DNA from: Sweltsa coloradensis
Taxonomy: Eukaryota; Arthropoda; Insecta; Plecoptera; Chloroperlidae
Direction of reading: 5' to 3'
Assembly: GCA_024449915.1 (NCBI GenBank)
Contig: JAMZAV010001435.1
Location: forward strand, 151,603-215,602
DNA: 64,000 nucleotides
Made by a program: the position numbers and the translations under genes. Under the pieces are notes generated by a model. That model searched no databases. It had not been told where the DNA came from and was given only the letters and a program-made list of their open reading frames with translations. Of the stretch, positions 31,360 through 44,014 are shown piece by piece. The number at the start of each line of letters is the position of its first letter. Position 1 is the first letter of the stretch.

Positions 31360-31840
31360 GTACTGAACATTTGCACAGCATTTTGTTTTAATATCTTTGA
31401 AAGCAATGAGTTATATGGGGGCAGTTAGCAGAGATGAAGTCATCTGCATACGGTAAAAAGAAGTCCACCGGTTAAGTGTGCTGCAGGTCTTAACATGAAG
31501 GGGGAAAAAGCTTAGGGACCTAAATCGGCCTTGAGGGACCCCTTTAACTAATTTTTGAGGATCTGAGAAATTTTTGTTAAATTGTTGTCAACACTGCGGT
31601 ACACTACTTGTGAGCGCCCACATAGGTATATAAACCCAATTTTGGGAAAAAATACCTCTGATCTCATAGTACTCCTTTTTTGACAAAACGTCCGTGATAA
31701 ATTTTAAATCAAAGGCCTTGCAAAGATCATAAAATATGCTAACTCCCTGTTCTCCTTTATAAAGGGGCAATATCATGTGAGAGGAAACTGAAAAAGCGAA
31801 GTTTTTGATCTATTTTAAAGGAAACCCCATGTGATTGGTA
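31360..31840 (-). pseudogene. Degraded LINE reverse transcriptase fragment
   Basis: On the minus strand, in shifting frames, I read SIFYDLCKAFDLKFITDVLS followed by KKEYYEIRG (the usual DLSKAFD..LLxKLxxYGIRG block). Then comes GVPQG with a damaged continuation, and then PYADDFIS, the catalytic YADD. The order and spacing fit an RT. Frames change every 30-60 codons. It belongs to a different, more diverged LINE than the one at 12800-16150. Confidence 0.75.
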
Positions 31841-32344
31841 AAAGAAATTTGTATGATTGAGTGTGCCTAAGGCGGTCATCATGATTTTTAAAAAATTCTA
31901 AAAAACGAAAAGATTGAAGGGGGCGGTAGTCTTTTTTTGTTTTTTGTCAGTTTTTTCCCTTTTTTTCTTTTAGATTGGTATTTTACCTTTGTTTTTTAAG
32001 ATCAGAAGGAAAGTACCTGGAACTAGACTCATTAATAATGTAAGATGGGGAAAAGAGAAAAAAAGTGGGAGCTTTTTGCCAAGAGTGATCCTGGAATTTC
32101 TCCAGCCCGCTGAGTGTTTGTGCTTATTTTTTTCAATATATTTGCCACTTCACTGGGATGTTGGGCTTCAAAAAAAAGGTTTTAACGGGAAGGAACCTTT
32201 TGGCACTTGCTGTTATGTAGGGTCTATTTTCTTATAACATTTATGCCAAATGGTTTTTCCCAAAATTTAATACAGCATTGCTGAAGCTAATGAAATTTAA
32301 ATAAACATGAGAGTAAAACAATTAAAATTAAAAAAAGGGCTTAA
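31841..32344. other. Possible N-terminal part of the RT relic
   Basis: Upstream of the RT fragment in its own sense, but no domain can be read with confidence. Confidence 0.3.
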
Positions 32345-33425
32345 ATGTAGGCTTTTTCGGTTCGGGTTTCGCAGCAGAAGGGGTTGGGGTTTCGGGTTGG
32401 GATACTAAAACTGTTTCGGGTTTTTGGTCAGGTGGGGAAAAGAGGGCCCATATTAAAATTTAACTTGAAGATATCTTACATAGGAAGCTTCGAAAAACGT
32501 TTTTTCAGGCGCGTTTTTGGATGAGCGAAATTTGGTGCTTTGAGCTCCCAGTGTTTGCGGATTTTTTTGTTTTGTGAAAAAATCATTATTTAAATCGAAA
32601 AAATTTTTTTAATTAAAATTACAAGAAATAAAAAATTAATTAATTTTTTTTAAAAAATCGTAATTTTCAAAAAAAAAAAATCGTAAAATTGCAATTTTCA
32701 TAAAAATAACTATTCGATTGCCTCAAAATTTTAACACAATATATTAAAATTTAAAAAAATTAAGGGTTCTGTGGAAAAATCATTTCAATAGGATAAAACA
32801 TGTAGGTGTTTTAAATCAAAGAATTGTTTTAAAAAAAAAAAAAAACGAAAATTTCGATTTTATGAAATAATATTTTTCATTACGTACAAATTTCACACGA
32901 AATTTTAATTCTAAAAATTAAGGTTTTTGTGAAAAAAAACATTAAATCGGATAAAGCAGTAGGGGTTATAAGTAAAGAAATGTTTTAAAATCGAAAAAAA
33001 TCGTTAAAATTGTGTTTTTAGAGAAATAATTTCCCATTGCGCTAAAAAACGTGGCAGTTCTAAGTTCAGAGATTTCGAAGGCCTCCAGAAAAATTTCATC
33101 GCAAATTGGGAGTATCGGTTTAGCCGGAACGGGGTTTAAAAAAAACAAAAATCAAACAGAAAAAAAAAAAATTTTCCCGGGTTTTTTTTCCCGTGTAGTG
33201 AAATGGAATCTTCGCTTCGCTCGTACGCTCTCTACGTATACAATTTTACTCGGGATTTTTGTTTTGTTTTAAAAGGCATTTTGTTGCAAGCTATTGATTT
33301 AAAATTTCCCGGCTGGCACCTCCACCATAAACCCCAAATATATTGTTTTCTCGAAAATCGGATACCCATTTTGACTCTCGGGTCGTCCCAAAAACCCGCC
33401 CCCAAACCCCAAAAATTTTGTGTAC
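32345..33425. repeat. Interspersed repeat G (copy 2), split by HLE2
   Basis: The GGTTCGGGTTTCG-type end (32345-32440) and the GGCACCTCCACCAT..ACC end (33300-33425) match the two ends of 4545-4868. HLE2 at 32481-33230 lies between them. Confidence 0.5.
32481..33230 (-). mobile_element. HLE2 element, reverse orientation
   Basis: It begins TAGGAAGCTTCGAAAAACG with TTTTTTCAGGCGCGT, then GGATGAGCG. It contains inverted ~160-bp internal repeats and ends at CTTCGCTTCGCTCGTACGCTC. Compared with the other copies it has many one-base insertions in A and T runs. Confidence 0.75.
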
Positions 33426-34720
33426 CCCCTCACCACGAAACGTAAAAACAAATTAATGATATTGAAAGATTCATGGAATAACGAAATTTATGATCAAAAA
33501 ATGACACTTGAAAATAACAACAAACAATTCAACTGTTATTAATTCGAAAGATGGGATTAATATTTTTGAATTGATGATTTCAACGATTCTGTCTATAGAC
33601 ATTGCAGTGTATGAATGCCCGTTCTACACACACCCAAACACAGCCCAGTACATATAGTTTTCTGCCCCTTCCGTCCATTGCGCATGTGCCACGTCTCGAC
33701 AAACCCCCGAACTGACCCTTTTTAATGCGTGTTTTTGCATTACTTTTAAAAGGCATACAGAATGATTTCGGGACCTAGGGGTCAGGGGGGGGGGGCCCGT
33801 CTACAAGAAAAAAACAAACGCATAAAATCGCCCCCTTTCCCCAAACAAAAATGTATTTATTTTTTTTTAAGTCTATCCTTTTTAGTTAAAAAAAGGGGAA
33901 ACCCCCTAAAAAATTGTTTTTTCATAGATGCAGAAAAAAGTAATATTTAAACAATGTATTAGATCATTTTGTCAAATTTGAAAATATTTATCCCTTGACA
34001 TCAACTCGTTAGAATTGGTAGATGAATGTGATGTCAATGTAAATCAAAAGAGATTCCAGATGTTACTTGATATCTTTTAATTTAGTTGCTAATAAATTTT
34101 AAAATGACATAAAAGGGGTTTACAAGGGAAGTTGAAACGCTGGATATAAGTGGTGTATTTAATACGTTTCCTCCCTATTTTGGAACATGTGCTGATTAAA
34201 AAACATACTTCTCCATCCGGGATTTTTTTCGCTACAGCTCAGACCGACTGATGTTTTGGGTTTGGGAGAGTGTGATGAGAATGAAAGGGGGGGGGGTATA
34301 AAGATTTTGGGTTGCACGGGTGAGCGGGGGAAAACCGACGAACATAAACCAGGGGGAAAATATTCACAATTTACCACTTTATACCTGAGGCACTTGCTTC
34401 AAGTAAAAGATGTGTTGGATTAGTTAAAAGCGCCCTTTCCCCTGGAAGTTGAAGGGGTATATCTTACGTTGAGAATGAGTGTATAGATGGGAACATTCTT
34501 ACTTACAGCAAAGTGGGAAAGATTTTTTTTTACATTTTTATAAGCTACCAAATTCCCGCCACAGGGTTTCAGGTCAGGACTAACCAATGACGTTCAAAGC
34601 TTTGCGATATTATGTCTTTCATCACAAACTGTCATCGCAAACGGGAAACCGCAAGGGCCCTGCCAATGGGAAAATAGAGATCTTTTAAACAATATGTCTC
34701 AAAATTTTAATGTTTAGTAT
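33426..34720. other. No recognisable feature
   Basis: A poly-G tract lies near 33786. Short chance frames only. The exons of the minus-strand ADAM gene were not found here. Confidence 0.4.
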
Positions 34721-35441
34721 TTGGGTGAGCGAAGCGAAGACTTCAAAATTGACTTTTTGTTTTTTTTTTCACTTTCGTTCCCCAAGAAAAATAACTCGCG
34801 TGTTTTTTTTTTGTTAGTTTTTTTTTGTCTGTTTGTTGCTCTCTACCCAGAAACGGCATGTCATCTTTTATGAAAATTAAAAGGGGCCTTTTGAAACTCT
34901 GAATTAGACCTGCCACGTTTTTGGGGATAATCTACTATTTCTTACGATTTTGACTTTTACGATTTTTTCATTTTTGAATGAATATTTTCGTGATATTTGG
35001 CAAACGGCTACTTCGATATTGATGAAACTTATGGTTACGTTTAAAATCTAAAATTTTATTGTTTTGATTTTAGAGACTTTGAAAAATATTTCTTATAGAA
35101 ATCAAACTTTTACGATTTTTCCCCGGTTTTTAATAATATTTTCGTGATATTTGGGGCCCATTCTGTCCAAATGGGGGGCTACAACGTTCATATTTTTCAT
35201 TAGATAAAGATTATAGTGATGTAGGCCTCTTGAAAAAAAAAATAGAAAAAATTGGTCAAAATTCATAGAAATAAAGGTTTTAATATAAAAGCCTTTTACA
35301 GGTGTATAATTAACAAGTAATATCAAGTAACTATAGAAAAAAGTAATAAGATTCCACTTAAAAACGTAATCATTGGACAGAAATATTCCAAAAAGCTCAT
35401 CCATCAACGCGACTGGATAAAGCGTTCGCGAAGCGGCCTAG
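34721..35441 (+). mobile_element. HLE1b element (subfamily), complete
   Basis: It starts TTGGGTGAGCGAAGCGAAGA. The block TGTCTGTTTGTTGCTCTCTA is followed by GATATTTGGCAAACGGCTAC and GATCATTGG-like sequence. The 3' end has GCTCATCCATCAACGCGACT, a hairpin GCGTTCGCGAAGCGG and CCTAG. It is 721 bp with no conserved frame. Close copies form the shell at 52333-53887 and 57210-58711. Confidence 0.82.
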
Positions 35442-36632
35442 TATAGATACTTTATCCATATGTTTGCATGGAATGTTTCAGTTTGTCGTGCCCACCTGTG
35501 GCTTGTCCTTAATTTCAATTCATTTGTTTCATTATTCTTAAGTCAAACAATAGTTTTCAATATTATATACATAAATCGTTTTGGTTATTATTTAAATTAA
35601 GTTGTTAATGGGGATGAAACTGCATTAGGTGGTCCACAAACGACGCAGGGGATCGTGTGGACGATGCCCCCCACAATAGTGCAGCAGTAAAAAAAAAAAA
35701 AACATTATTGAAGGGATTTTAATGTGTTTTAGAAGAAGTTAAGGTGCTTTGCTGAATGGAAAAGAAAAGAGAAATGAATAAGTGCATTTAATTTTTTGAA
35801 TGCACATTGATAATTTGCAGAATATAATTAAATCTGGGATTTTGGAGGGGGGCTTTTCCGGCCCTCTGGACACTCCACTGAGGCCTAGTGACTCAGTATA
35901 GATCAAGAACATACTCAATTGTGACATTATGGTTTGTTTGCTCCAATACCAGTACGAGAGAATACGCAGACAAGTAGATACGTTGCGACGCTATCTGGTT
36001 TGATTGAACTTTCCCCAACAATATTAAACTCAGATAGACAAGGCAAAGGGCGAGTTTAGTTTGCTGAACTAAATTATAAGAAAGCTTTTAAGATGCTTTA
36101 GCTTCTCAAGATTACATCTGCCAATTCGTTTTATGTTCACTTACAAGCTTAATTTATTATTCTCTGCAACTCGGCTAAATCGGCCTTCTGCCATGCTATA
36201 TTCACTACAAACTACAAGTTAATTATGACAGGGTAATACAAAAACTACGTTCCACACAACGACAAAAAAAAAGTATAAAAAACACTGGTTCAATTCTCGG
36301 CAAATTTGTGGTCACTCAAGCTTTAGGATATTAACAATATAATTTACTCACTGGCTTATTTCCGTTGGTCTCTTCTTTCATACCCATTTTTCTTTTTTTT
36401 CTTTCAATAATATCTCTTATTTTTAATTTTCAATGTTAGTAATTTTAATAGTTTCACATTTAAATAGATAATTTCAAATGTGTTCAAAGAGATAAATTTA
36501 TTATTTTGATATATTTTAATTTTCGATTTGGTTATTCGGGAAACACTCCCGTAGGTGGAATTGTTAATATTTAATATAATTCAGAATCTATAATCTTAAA
36601 TCTATAATACAAGTATGTATAATAATAATAAT
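35442..36632. other. No recognisable feature
   Basis: AT-rich. CGGGAAACACTCCCGTAG near 36538-36556 is the inverted partner of a block near 27706. Confidence 0.4.
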
Positions 36633-36725
36633 AATTCAGAAGTTGAATAGTTACCGTCTCGGTGGTCTAGTTGGCTACGACGCCTACCTGGAATATGGGA
36701 GACTCTGGTACCCCAACTTCTGAAT
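36633..36725 (+). mobile_element. tRNA-like sequence bracketed by 12-bp inverted repeats
   Basis: ATTCAGAAGTTG (36633-36644) and CAACTTCTGAAT (36714-36725) are perfect inverted repeats around an A-box-like GGTGGTCTAGTTGGCTACG and a weak B-box. The AGAAGTT arm also occurs just after the tRNA head of SINE S1, so this may be an S1-related head. The flanks are AT and TAA microsatellite. Confidence 0.5.
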
Positions 36726-36836
36726 TGTATTAATAATAAATATTAATATATTTTAATGTTTGTAAGTATGTTAAGTGTCCATTATACTATGATTTGCACT
36801 TATGGAGTGTTTGTACTCTATTGTAATATGCATTTT

Positions 36837-36890
36837 AATAAATAAATAAATAAATAAATAAATAACTAAATAAATAATAAAATTAATAAA
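36837..36890. repeat. (AAAT)n microsatellite
   Basis: An imperfect AATA/AAAT tract of about 50 bp. Confidence 0.85.
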
Positions 36891-37284
36891 TTAATTCATT
36901 CGTATTTAAATCTAATCGCATTGCTAATAGAGTTTATCGCCCACGTCACTGCGAGCTGTGATGCTGTCACACAAAGTCTAGAGTAGCTAACTCGTCTTGA
37001 TATCAGAGAGAACCGCGCACCCCTGACAGATACAGCTTAGTGGTTCGCTTTGAACATTACGTCTAGGCTTATTACAGTCAGAACTAATAAACCCAGTTTA
37101 CTGTGGACAAGGGGATTAACAAGTAAACTTACATGTTCAGAGCTTCAGAGAGAAAAGTGTGGATTTCAAAATGTAAACTTGAAAATGAAAGGGCGTCACG
37201 AGAGTTGAAAAAACGAACAATGCCTTCTTCTTTTTAGACCAGTCACTTAACCGATTTTAAAACAAAATGTATTATAATAATTTT
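36891..37284. other. No recognisable feature
   Basis: Nothing supported. Confidence 0.4.
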
Positions 37285-37850
37285 TCGTGGGAAACCTGCC
37301 CAGGGTGCAATGAATGCCCCTTTTCTGAGCCCCGATTCATGTACAATTGTAAAAAAAAATTAAATATAAAATTGATTTAAATTACATAAATTAATTAATC
37401 ATTTATCCCGGGTTAAGGCGATAGAAGATGAGTATAAGCGGAATAAGGACGGGTAAGTCGGGGCCACTCGAAACTATCAACAATATTAATATATTTTCTC
37501 ATTCCCAGGGCAACGCCGCAAGGTGGGATATAAATAAGTATTCGTGAATTATATTCTGAGTCATTCCGCGCTTATCCCTGCTAATTCTTCCTATCCCGGG
37601 ATAAAATATACATAAACCAGGGACCAGGTTTCTAACTAGGTAGGCCTATATTGGAGTTAGGACAATTGTGAAGGGATGTTTGAGGGCTGTTTAAGAGGAC
37701 TTAATCCCTTGCATTCGCATTAACGACTGAGAAAAACCTAAACAAAAATCAGTCAGGATTGCCGGTCTCGAATGGATTTGAATCCGGGACCTCCCGAATC
37801 AGAGTCGCGCGCTTAACGCTAGAGCCAACACTGTTGTTAAAACAAAATGA
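37285..37850 (-). mobile_element. SINE family S2, split by a foldback
   Basis: The head (GTTGGCTCTAGCGTTAAGCG, B-box GGATTCAAATCC) lies at 37760-37850 on the minus strand, with its body down to about 37660. The far 3' block (CCCAGGGTGCAATGAATGCC in plus-strand reading) appears at 37290-37320. A spacer of about 300 bp holding the foldback at 37398-37611 separates them. Confidence 0.65.
37398..37611. mobile_element. Foldback MITE-like element, ~210 bp
   Basis: TTTATCCCGGGTTAAGG..GATAGAAGAT..ATAAGCGGAAT is repeated inverted at the right end (ATTCCGCGCTTATCC..CTATCCCGGGATAAA). The arms are about 50 bp and imperfect. It appears to have inserted into SINE S2. Confidence 0.65.
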
Positions 37851-38487
37851 TTATTTGAAAATCGTAAAAACCAAAGCGTGTATCGGTTTTAAAACAAATC
37901 CTAAGCCACCAGGTAAAAACGAGCTTAATAGTTAAAAAAATTATCGCGGGGGGGGGGGGTGGGGTGGGGGTGAGCGAGTAAATTAAAAAGTAATACCAGG
38001 CCGCAGTAAGCATTTCCCGTTGCCCCTAGTTTTTTTAAGTTTTCTACCAGTTGGCATTATATACTCATAGCATCCGCTTCCGTCAGATTGGTGAGTTAAT
38101 CGTGGCCACTGCATTCTCCCACCCCCCCCCCCCCCGACGAGATCACGCAGTTAGATGGAGCAATGTTCTGCCTCAATTCTCTGACACTCCCAAGAGAACC
38201 AAGGTAGTTAATGAATACCTTGGAAGACGAACAGACGTCAGACATGACGATAACACCATGACTTACTTGTGTTTCGACGAATTGAAATACAGAGAGTTTT
38301 ACTCCCAGAAAGGTGCAAATTATTGTCGCTTTCTGTTCTTCCATTAATAATTTCAAAAGGTTTCATGCGCCTAATTAATGTGTCATTGTGATTATGTTTG
38401 CGACATCAAGGGTGAGCGATCTTATATGAGGCTGAATCATTAGGCTAAAATTAAAAGTCCTAATGTCTGTCATAGGGTGAACATAAT
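37851..38487. other. No supported gene
   Basis: Poly-G and poly-C tracts near 37950 and 38120. A 98-codon plus-strand frame and an 86-codon minus-strand frame overlap here. One 53-bp AG..GTAGTT interval looks exon-like but has no protein support. Confidence 0.4.
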
Positions 38488-38600
38488 TGGATGAGTGTAG
38501 TGAAAACTTCAATTTCGCCACCCTGATAAAAAAGCTTGGATCGTGTGTTTATTATATTTGCAGCCGAGAGATATTTCTCATAAAGATCGCATGACCTGGC
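38488..38600 (+). mobile_element. HLE1 5'-end relic
   Basis: TTGGATGAGTGTAGTGAAAA, then ACTTCAATTTCGCCACCCTG and GAGATATTTCTCATAAAGAT, matches the first 100 bp or so of HLE1 with internal deletions. It is preceded by A as in other copies. Confidence 0.6.
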
Positions 38601-38748
38601 GTCCCGCACCTTCCATACGTCTATCACGGCGCAGCGCGTTCGTTTCTTTATGAGACGATGATTGTGATACGATTACGCTAACATAACACATGCCTTTTGC
38701 GTAAAAGATTCGGAACCCACGTTCTCGTATGCGCTTCGGACCAGCACC

Positions 38749-39081
38749 CTACTCGTATGAGCCACTGCGGACGGCTTGTGGTTGGTCTTGCACGTCCAAT
38801 TGTACCAAGTCTATATTTTGATCCATTTCAAACAGCATTACTTCAACTTCCAGATTATAATTTAAAGCTTTAGCTGATAACAGTTCTGCTTGTACACCCC
38901 AATTTCCCTCGCAATAATAGATAAAGAAGATACAGATGCCGGAGCTAAATGAATGAGGAGAGATAGAGTAAACACGATGAAATCTAATACCACAGACAGA
39001 AGTATCGCCAGATTGCAATGAATGCAAAGGAAACTGGCACAACTTGGAGGTATTAACTCCTAGGAATATTGACGGAGACAA
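38749..39081 (-). CDS. Uncharacterised 110-codon open reading frame
   Basis: This ATG-started frame ends at 38749. The C-terminal third is acidic and regular (NLEVEVMLFEMDQNIDLVQL followed by DVQDQPQAVRSGS). The N-terminal part is rich in Ser, Phe and Ile and contains a short hydrophobic stretch (ICIFFIYYC). No motif, signal peptide or splice context is convincing, and it overlaps no repeat known to me. It could be an exon or a chance frame. Confidence 0.2.
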   Translation of the reverse strand: MSPSIFLGVNTSKLCQFPLHSLQSGDTSVCGIRFHRVYSISPHSFSSGICIFFIYYCEGNWGVQAELLSAKALNYNLEVEVMLFEMDQNIDLVQLDVQDQPQAVRSGSYE

Positions 39082-42002
39082 AGTAACTTACAACTAAGTA
39101 GAGTGCTTTCACAAAATTGAAGAGGAAGGCAAATAATGACATGCAAATCTGTGTAGTTTAAAGCATTGTCTACAAAACTTGGCGAAGATGTTATTGAGTC
39201 AGGATCGTTTTGAGCACAGCTAACGCCTTCCAAAGTCAGAGTGTTTCAGTGTCTTAGTTTAAATCCCGCCGACATTCTCGGTTGAATGAGAAATACTAAG
39301 AGTGATTTGTAAGATTCGAACTGGTTGCTTTAATATTATGAACATGACCATATTTCAGTTTATGCATTACTTTTATATCCGTCCGTCCGTCTCATTGTAC
39401 GAGTCTAAGAACCGAGCATGACTCCGACTAACATGTTGACAATCCCTACAACAAATACAAATACAATAGTTTTATAACCATGGCTTAAATTCAGTGTCCA
39501 TATTACGTAATGTTAAACATCGCGAATTTCCTGTACCCTTGTCATGAATAGGTATGTGGAAAGTTATTAAAATATATAACATTATATTATTATATCATAT
39601 ACAAAATTAAAAAACAACAACCGCTTAGTTGATAGAACGATTGGAGCGCTGAGCGTCTCAGGTGCAATACAGTACTTTCGCACTTTTCGAAATTCGTCGA
39701 TGCAAATCAAAATATTGTTGTGTCGAAGCAGGAGAGTTTGAACATTTTTATTGAATATTTATTGAACCATATTTTGTCTCCTTATCTATTTGATGACGGA
39801 AACAGCGTCTGATTTCTAAAATGTTGTTGTTTCGTAAAAAATTAAGAGTTGTATTCACTAAAGTGTTTAATAAATTTAATCAAAATAAGATGGTTCAGTT
39901 TTTACACTCATATAGATTCATTTATCCTTATTTTTCAATTTCATAGTTACTTCACAGTATTTTTCCTGCGAATTACATAATTCGTGCGACTAAACGACCA
40001 AAATTTTTTAAAAAATTATGTAAGCACCACTCTATGAACACACGAACGGTTTTGTAAAGTAACGTTTGCCTCTTGGTTGCAAATACTTATTATACTAACG
40101 TTGTAATAATAGCCCTATGTTAAGAGCTCGTTAACATACGATTGTGGATAACGTAATAAATTCGTATTACTAACGGCTCAATGTGAACACTCCTCTCGAG
40201 CAGACTATAGCACGGCGAAGCCAGAGCTAACTCCCGGTCATTATTATGGACTCAGCTGCAACGAATCATCGTAAGGCCCCGCATCTTGATCACCATGCTT
40301 AATTATTATAGTAGCCATGTTTTTAGTGCCGATATGTACTTCATTCTTTTTCATTTTCAATTTGACGACATAAAATACATAAATCATATTAATAATATGA
40401 ACTTTCTTTTTCTAATCATATAAATAAACGATAATAATTAGACTGAAACATACAAAATAATTATTCAACAACCAGTATAATATAATTAATAATAATTCCA
40501 AAACATATAGAATTACAAATTTAACAAATAATACAGTATAATTAATAATTATTTTCTATAAGTTTATCACATAATTCTAAAGTTGAGGTTGGGATCGATA
40601 TAATTTGCAGTAGATGTGTTTTCCATATAATTCAAAAGATTACACTACTCATCCTCAGTTCCATGAATATGTTACGCACAGAGGTAAACGAAACCATCAG
40701 GTTTATACGCACAAGGGTTACTCGCGAATTAACCGAAACTCTTGCAACTTTTGATGATTTTAATCATAATTCTGTTTGCATAATTAAAACGGTGCTTTGT
40801 ATATACTCCGTTTCTAATGTTTCTTCATAATGTGATCTATATAGGCGTGCACGCTTATATGTAAATTGCTTAGTACATATTGAACTGGGGAGACCAAAAT
40901 GCCATATTATTTAGTAGTTAATGCCCTAGACAGAATCAGTAATCAGTAGCATAGCGGAGCAGCTCATTTAAAATTAATTTACTCTGCTTAGGGGCTATAA
41001 GTTCCAACCCCGCTCGCCGCTCTCTCAAATCCATTAGCCCAGATAGCTTTGTGCAAATACTACCTGAATCTTTGTTGAACCACTTAATAGATTACCATCA
41101 GCCGCTTCAATGATTATATGCAGATTTACATACAGAATTGGGCGAGAGGTCTGTGCAGACATTTTTCAAATTCCGAATCACGGAAAACTTTTATATTTTT
41201 TTAGAAAGGTAAAAGCTCAATGTCATAATTCATATTATTGTGAATGGTTTATATACCGTACGCTAAACTTTTCGTTATTGAAACATTATCAAACTGTTAA
41301 ACCTGCCAGGGCAGCTCCAAACAAAACTTTACGTGAAATTACAGGAGTTTGACTACAACAACAAAGATTTAAAATGTGTAATATTCGTCTCGCAGTCACG
41401 TAATATTGAAGATAGTTAAATTAATAATGTCTACTGAGAAATTTTTATCAACTTTGCCACATTTTAAATATTTTTAACTTTCATGCCTGTAAACGTTTTA
41501 ACGATTCTACGCACTGCTTCACAAAACGATTTTCATGGGTTATGCGTCTGTGAGCAACATCGTCGATACAATGCTAACCATGGAAGGGTATATTGGGCAC
41601 GATTCATCATGGACGGCCACATTCGATAAGGCTGAAATTTAAAACAACATTTTCCTTTTCTGTTTTCTTTCCCATTTCCTATATTATATTTATTTCAGTT
41701 TAGTTCATTTCCTTTGTAATCGTTATTATACTGAATACATAGGGGGTTTGAAATAAATAAATATTTAAATACATAAATACATTAAAAATTACAATGTTAT
41801 AATTTTATGATGGTACGCTTTTTTGCAAGGACTGCTTCAATATCTCCGTTTCCCATACTATCCTATCCAAGAATTGATCGATTTAAGACAAGATGTTATT
41901 AGAAGTGAAAAACCATTCTTCCTGAAGCGGGCTTGAAAGACCGTCTGGGTAACTCGAGTCATTAGAAAAAAACAATTAGTGGGGTACCCGCCCTCAACTA
42001 AC
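39082..42002. other. Long unrecognised AT-rich stretch
   Basis: About 2.9 kb with AT microsatellite-like tracts near 39570-39600 and 40380-40560. tRNA-like but degenerate segments lie near 39610-39660 and 40945-41030. No exon is supported; the 80-codon frame at 41110-41352 lacks any motif. Confidence 0.4.
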
Positions 42003-42395
42003 TAGGAAACGCCAAAGTCACGTTGTCAGACGAGTGAGTGCTCCATGTGTTTAGTATCAGTAACATTCTTTTCCCTTTATTCCCCTTACCAAAAGCCTCC
42101 TCTAGCTTATCATAGGCTAAGATGGCGCCATTATGGGCCTTCAGTTTACGCACCTATAACGACAAAACTCCAAAACCCTATTAATTATATCTTTTATATC
42201 TATTATCAAACTTAAATGCAAATGTCGTTAAAATAAAAACTTACAACATTTAAGCTATTTTTTAAAATTTATTTCTTGTATTTAAATCACAACAGATTTT
42301 GACCATTTTTGTAAGCGTTCTCATTACCTGGTCAAGGATGTCTGTTTACCGACGGCCGTATGGTGACCAGACAAACAAACGAAACTTTTAAACAG
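42003..42395 (-). mobile_element. Decayed HLE3-like element
   Basis: It starts with CTAGGAAACGCCAAAGTCAC, then GTTGTCAGACGAGTGAGTG (left arm of the HLE3 palindrome). It ends near GATTTTGACCATTTTTGTAA and GGATGTCTGTTTACCG, which correspond to the GTTAACAGTTCTC and CGGATGTCTGTTTAAAA region. The middle is degraded. Confidence 0.55.
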
Positions 42396-42696
42396 ACAAA
42401 TTATATCCAGAACGAAGGCCCGTTCGACTTGCGATTGTAAGATTATACATGCGTACTATATGGAATTCAATTTTTTTACTTATTAAATATTATTATTATT
42501 TACAAGGATGTACTTGTTGGTGTAGTAAGTGATATGTTATACAGGGGTTATATTTATTGTTGAAATTGTGTATTTTTAGACTGAAAGCCTCAGGGACCTC
42601 GGCGAGTTTATGGTTTATAAAAGCTACAAAGATAAGAAATATAATACTAAATTTATTATAATCCTTTTTTTGTGTGTTTCAATGAAATATAACCGA
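42396..42696. other. No recognisable feature
   Basis: AT-rich. Confidence 0.4.
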
Positions 42697-42925
42697 TAGT
42701 GTTTGGCTCAAGCATTAATTCGGTACGTCCCGGTTTTCGTCAAGACGGCAATCCTGGCAGAAGTATTTTTCCAGAGGTTTTCCTTCTGTCGATAATGCGA
42801 ATGCAAGGGATTGAGCCCTCTAAACGCCCTCGGACATCCTCCACAAATGTGCTCCTCGCAATATATCAAGTCAGAACCTGAAGAAGGGAATGCATTGGCA
42901 ACTTGGCCAGGTTTTTCCAACGACG
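42697..42925 (+). mobile_element. SINE family S2, copy 3
   Basis: TTTGGCTCAAGCATTAATTC corresponds to the head, with a deletion that removes the clean B-box. The body keeps GGCAATCCTGGCAGAAG, GGTTTTCCTTCTGTCG, CAAGGGATTGAGCCCTCTAA and CTGAAGAAGGGAATGCATTG. Confidence 0.7.
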
Positions 42926-44014
42926 AAATTAAAAGAAACATAAATTTGGCCATATATTTGTAAAAGACATCACACAGTGGGTTTTTTTTTCGTTTTAAGT
43001 TTTTTTTTATTTCTAAGAAGACTGTGCATTTTTACCCTCAGATTAGCCGCGCGAGTGGATTGTTGCCATCGGTCATTAAAATTGTAAAATGGAAATTAAC
43101 CGTGTTTTCAAAAATAATAAAAGTAAACGGTGAACGTTTCTATCGTATTACATCACCGTTGGTAACGTGGTCCGCCATGCGTGCATACCTGGAGCGTATA
43201 TGGGGTTGATCTAGTGTCAGATGATTGTTACCCTCGAGTCAATACGGGGTGCCAACCGAATGGCAAAATGATATATATAATCGTGTTTAATAGCTACTTT
43301 TATTTTGCGTGTTGGTGGCATTAAACAATATGTGCAGACATGCTCGTCTCGTGTCCTATAACGACACAAACGAGAACTAGACCAGTCGTTGACCCTCGCC
43401 AAGTAGTTTTTCCAACCGAAGTAGGTGGTCTCCTGAAGAGTGTGAAAACCATCATATAATTACCTTTATAGTTTTATAAAAAAACACAAAACACTTCCGA
43501 TGAGAAACGTGACATTTAGATGGAGGATTCCTAAGTTTCACGGGATGATATTCAACCAAACCAAACAGCGCAATGGAACCGTGACTATGAACAGAACCTT
43601 GCATAAAAACGAAAAGCTAAAGAAATTATGACTAATGTCCAATAACTAATTCACATCCTCATGGTTAAAACAAAAACCACACCATTTCAAATGTGTTTGT
43701 GAAACGTCTGGCGAATTATTGTTCGCCATTCAATAAGTATTGTTTTTCAATCAACTCCTACTATTTTGTTAGTATTTTATAATGTGAATTTATAAGATAA
43801 CAGCGACTGACTTAGTGACTGGGCCTCATGACCGTTTTCTAACTTTAAAGGGTTGTTTAACTTGATTTTATATAATTTTTGTGCAAGTGCTAAATAAATA
43901 TAATAACATTGAGTGAATCTCAATTAATAATAATATTAATACTAATAACTTAAATAACTAAAAAACTACAAGCTATGCTGGAGGAAATCATTTTTTTATC
44001 ATCATTGTTGGTTG
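42926..44014. other. No recognisable feature
   Basis: No gene or repeat supported. Confidence 0.4.

Noticed and set aside
38142..38210. A 53-bp AG..GT interval on the plus strand that looks like a short exon
   Set aside because: The acceptor depends on a poly-C tract, the donor is weak, and the peptide has no recognisable similarity.
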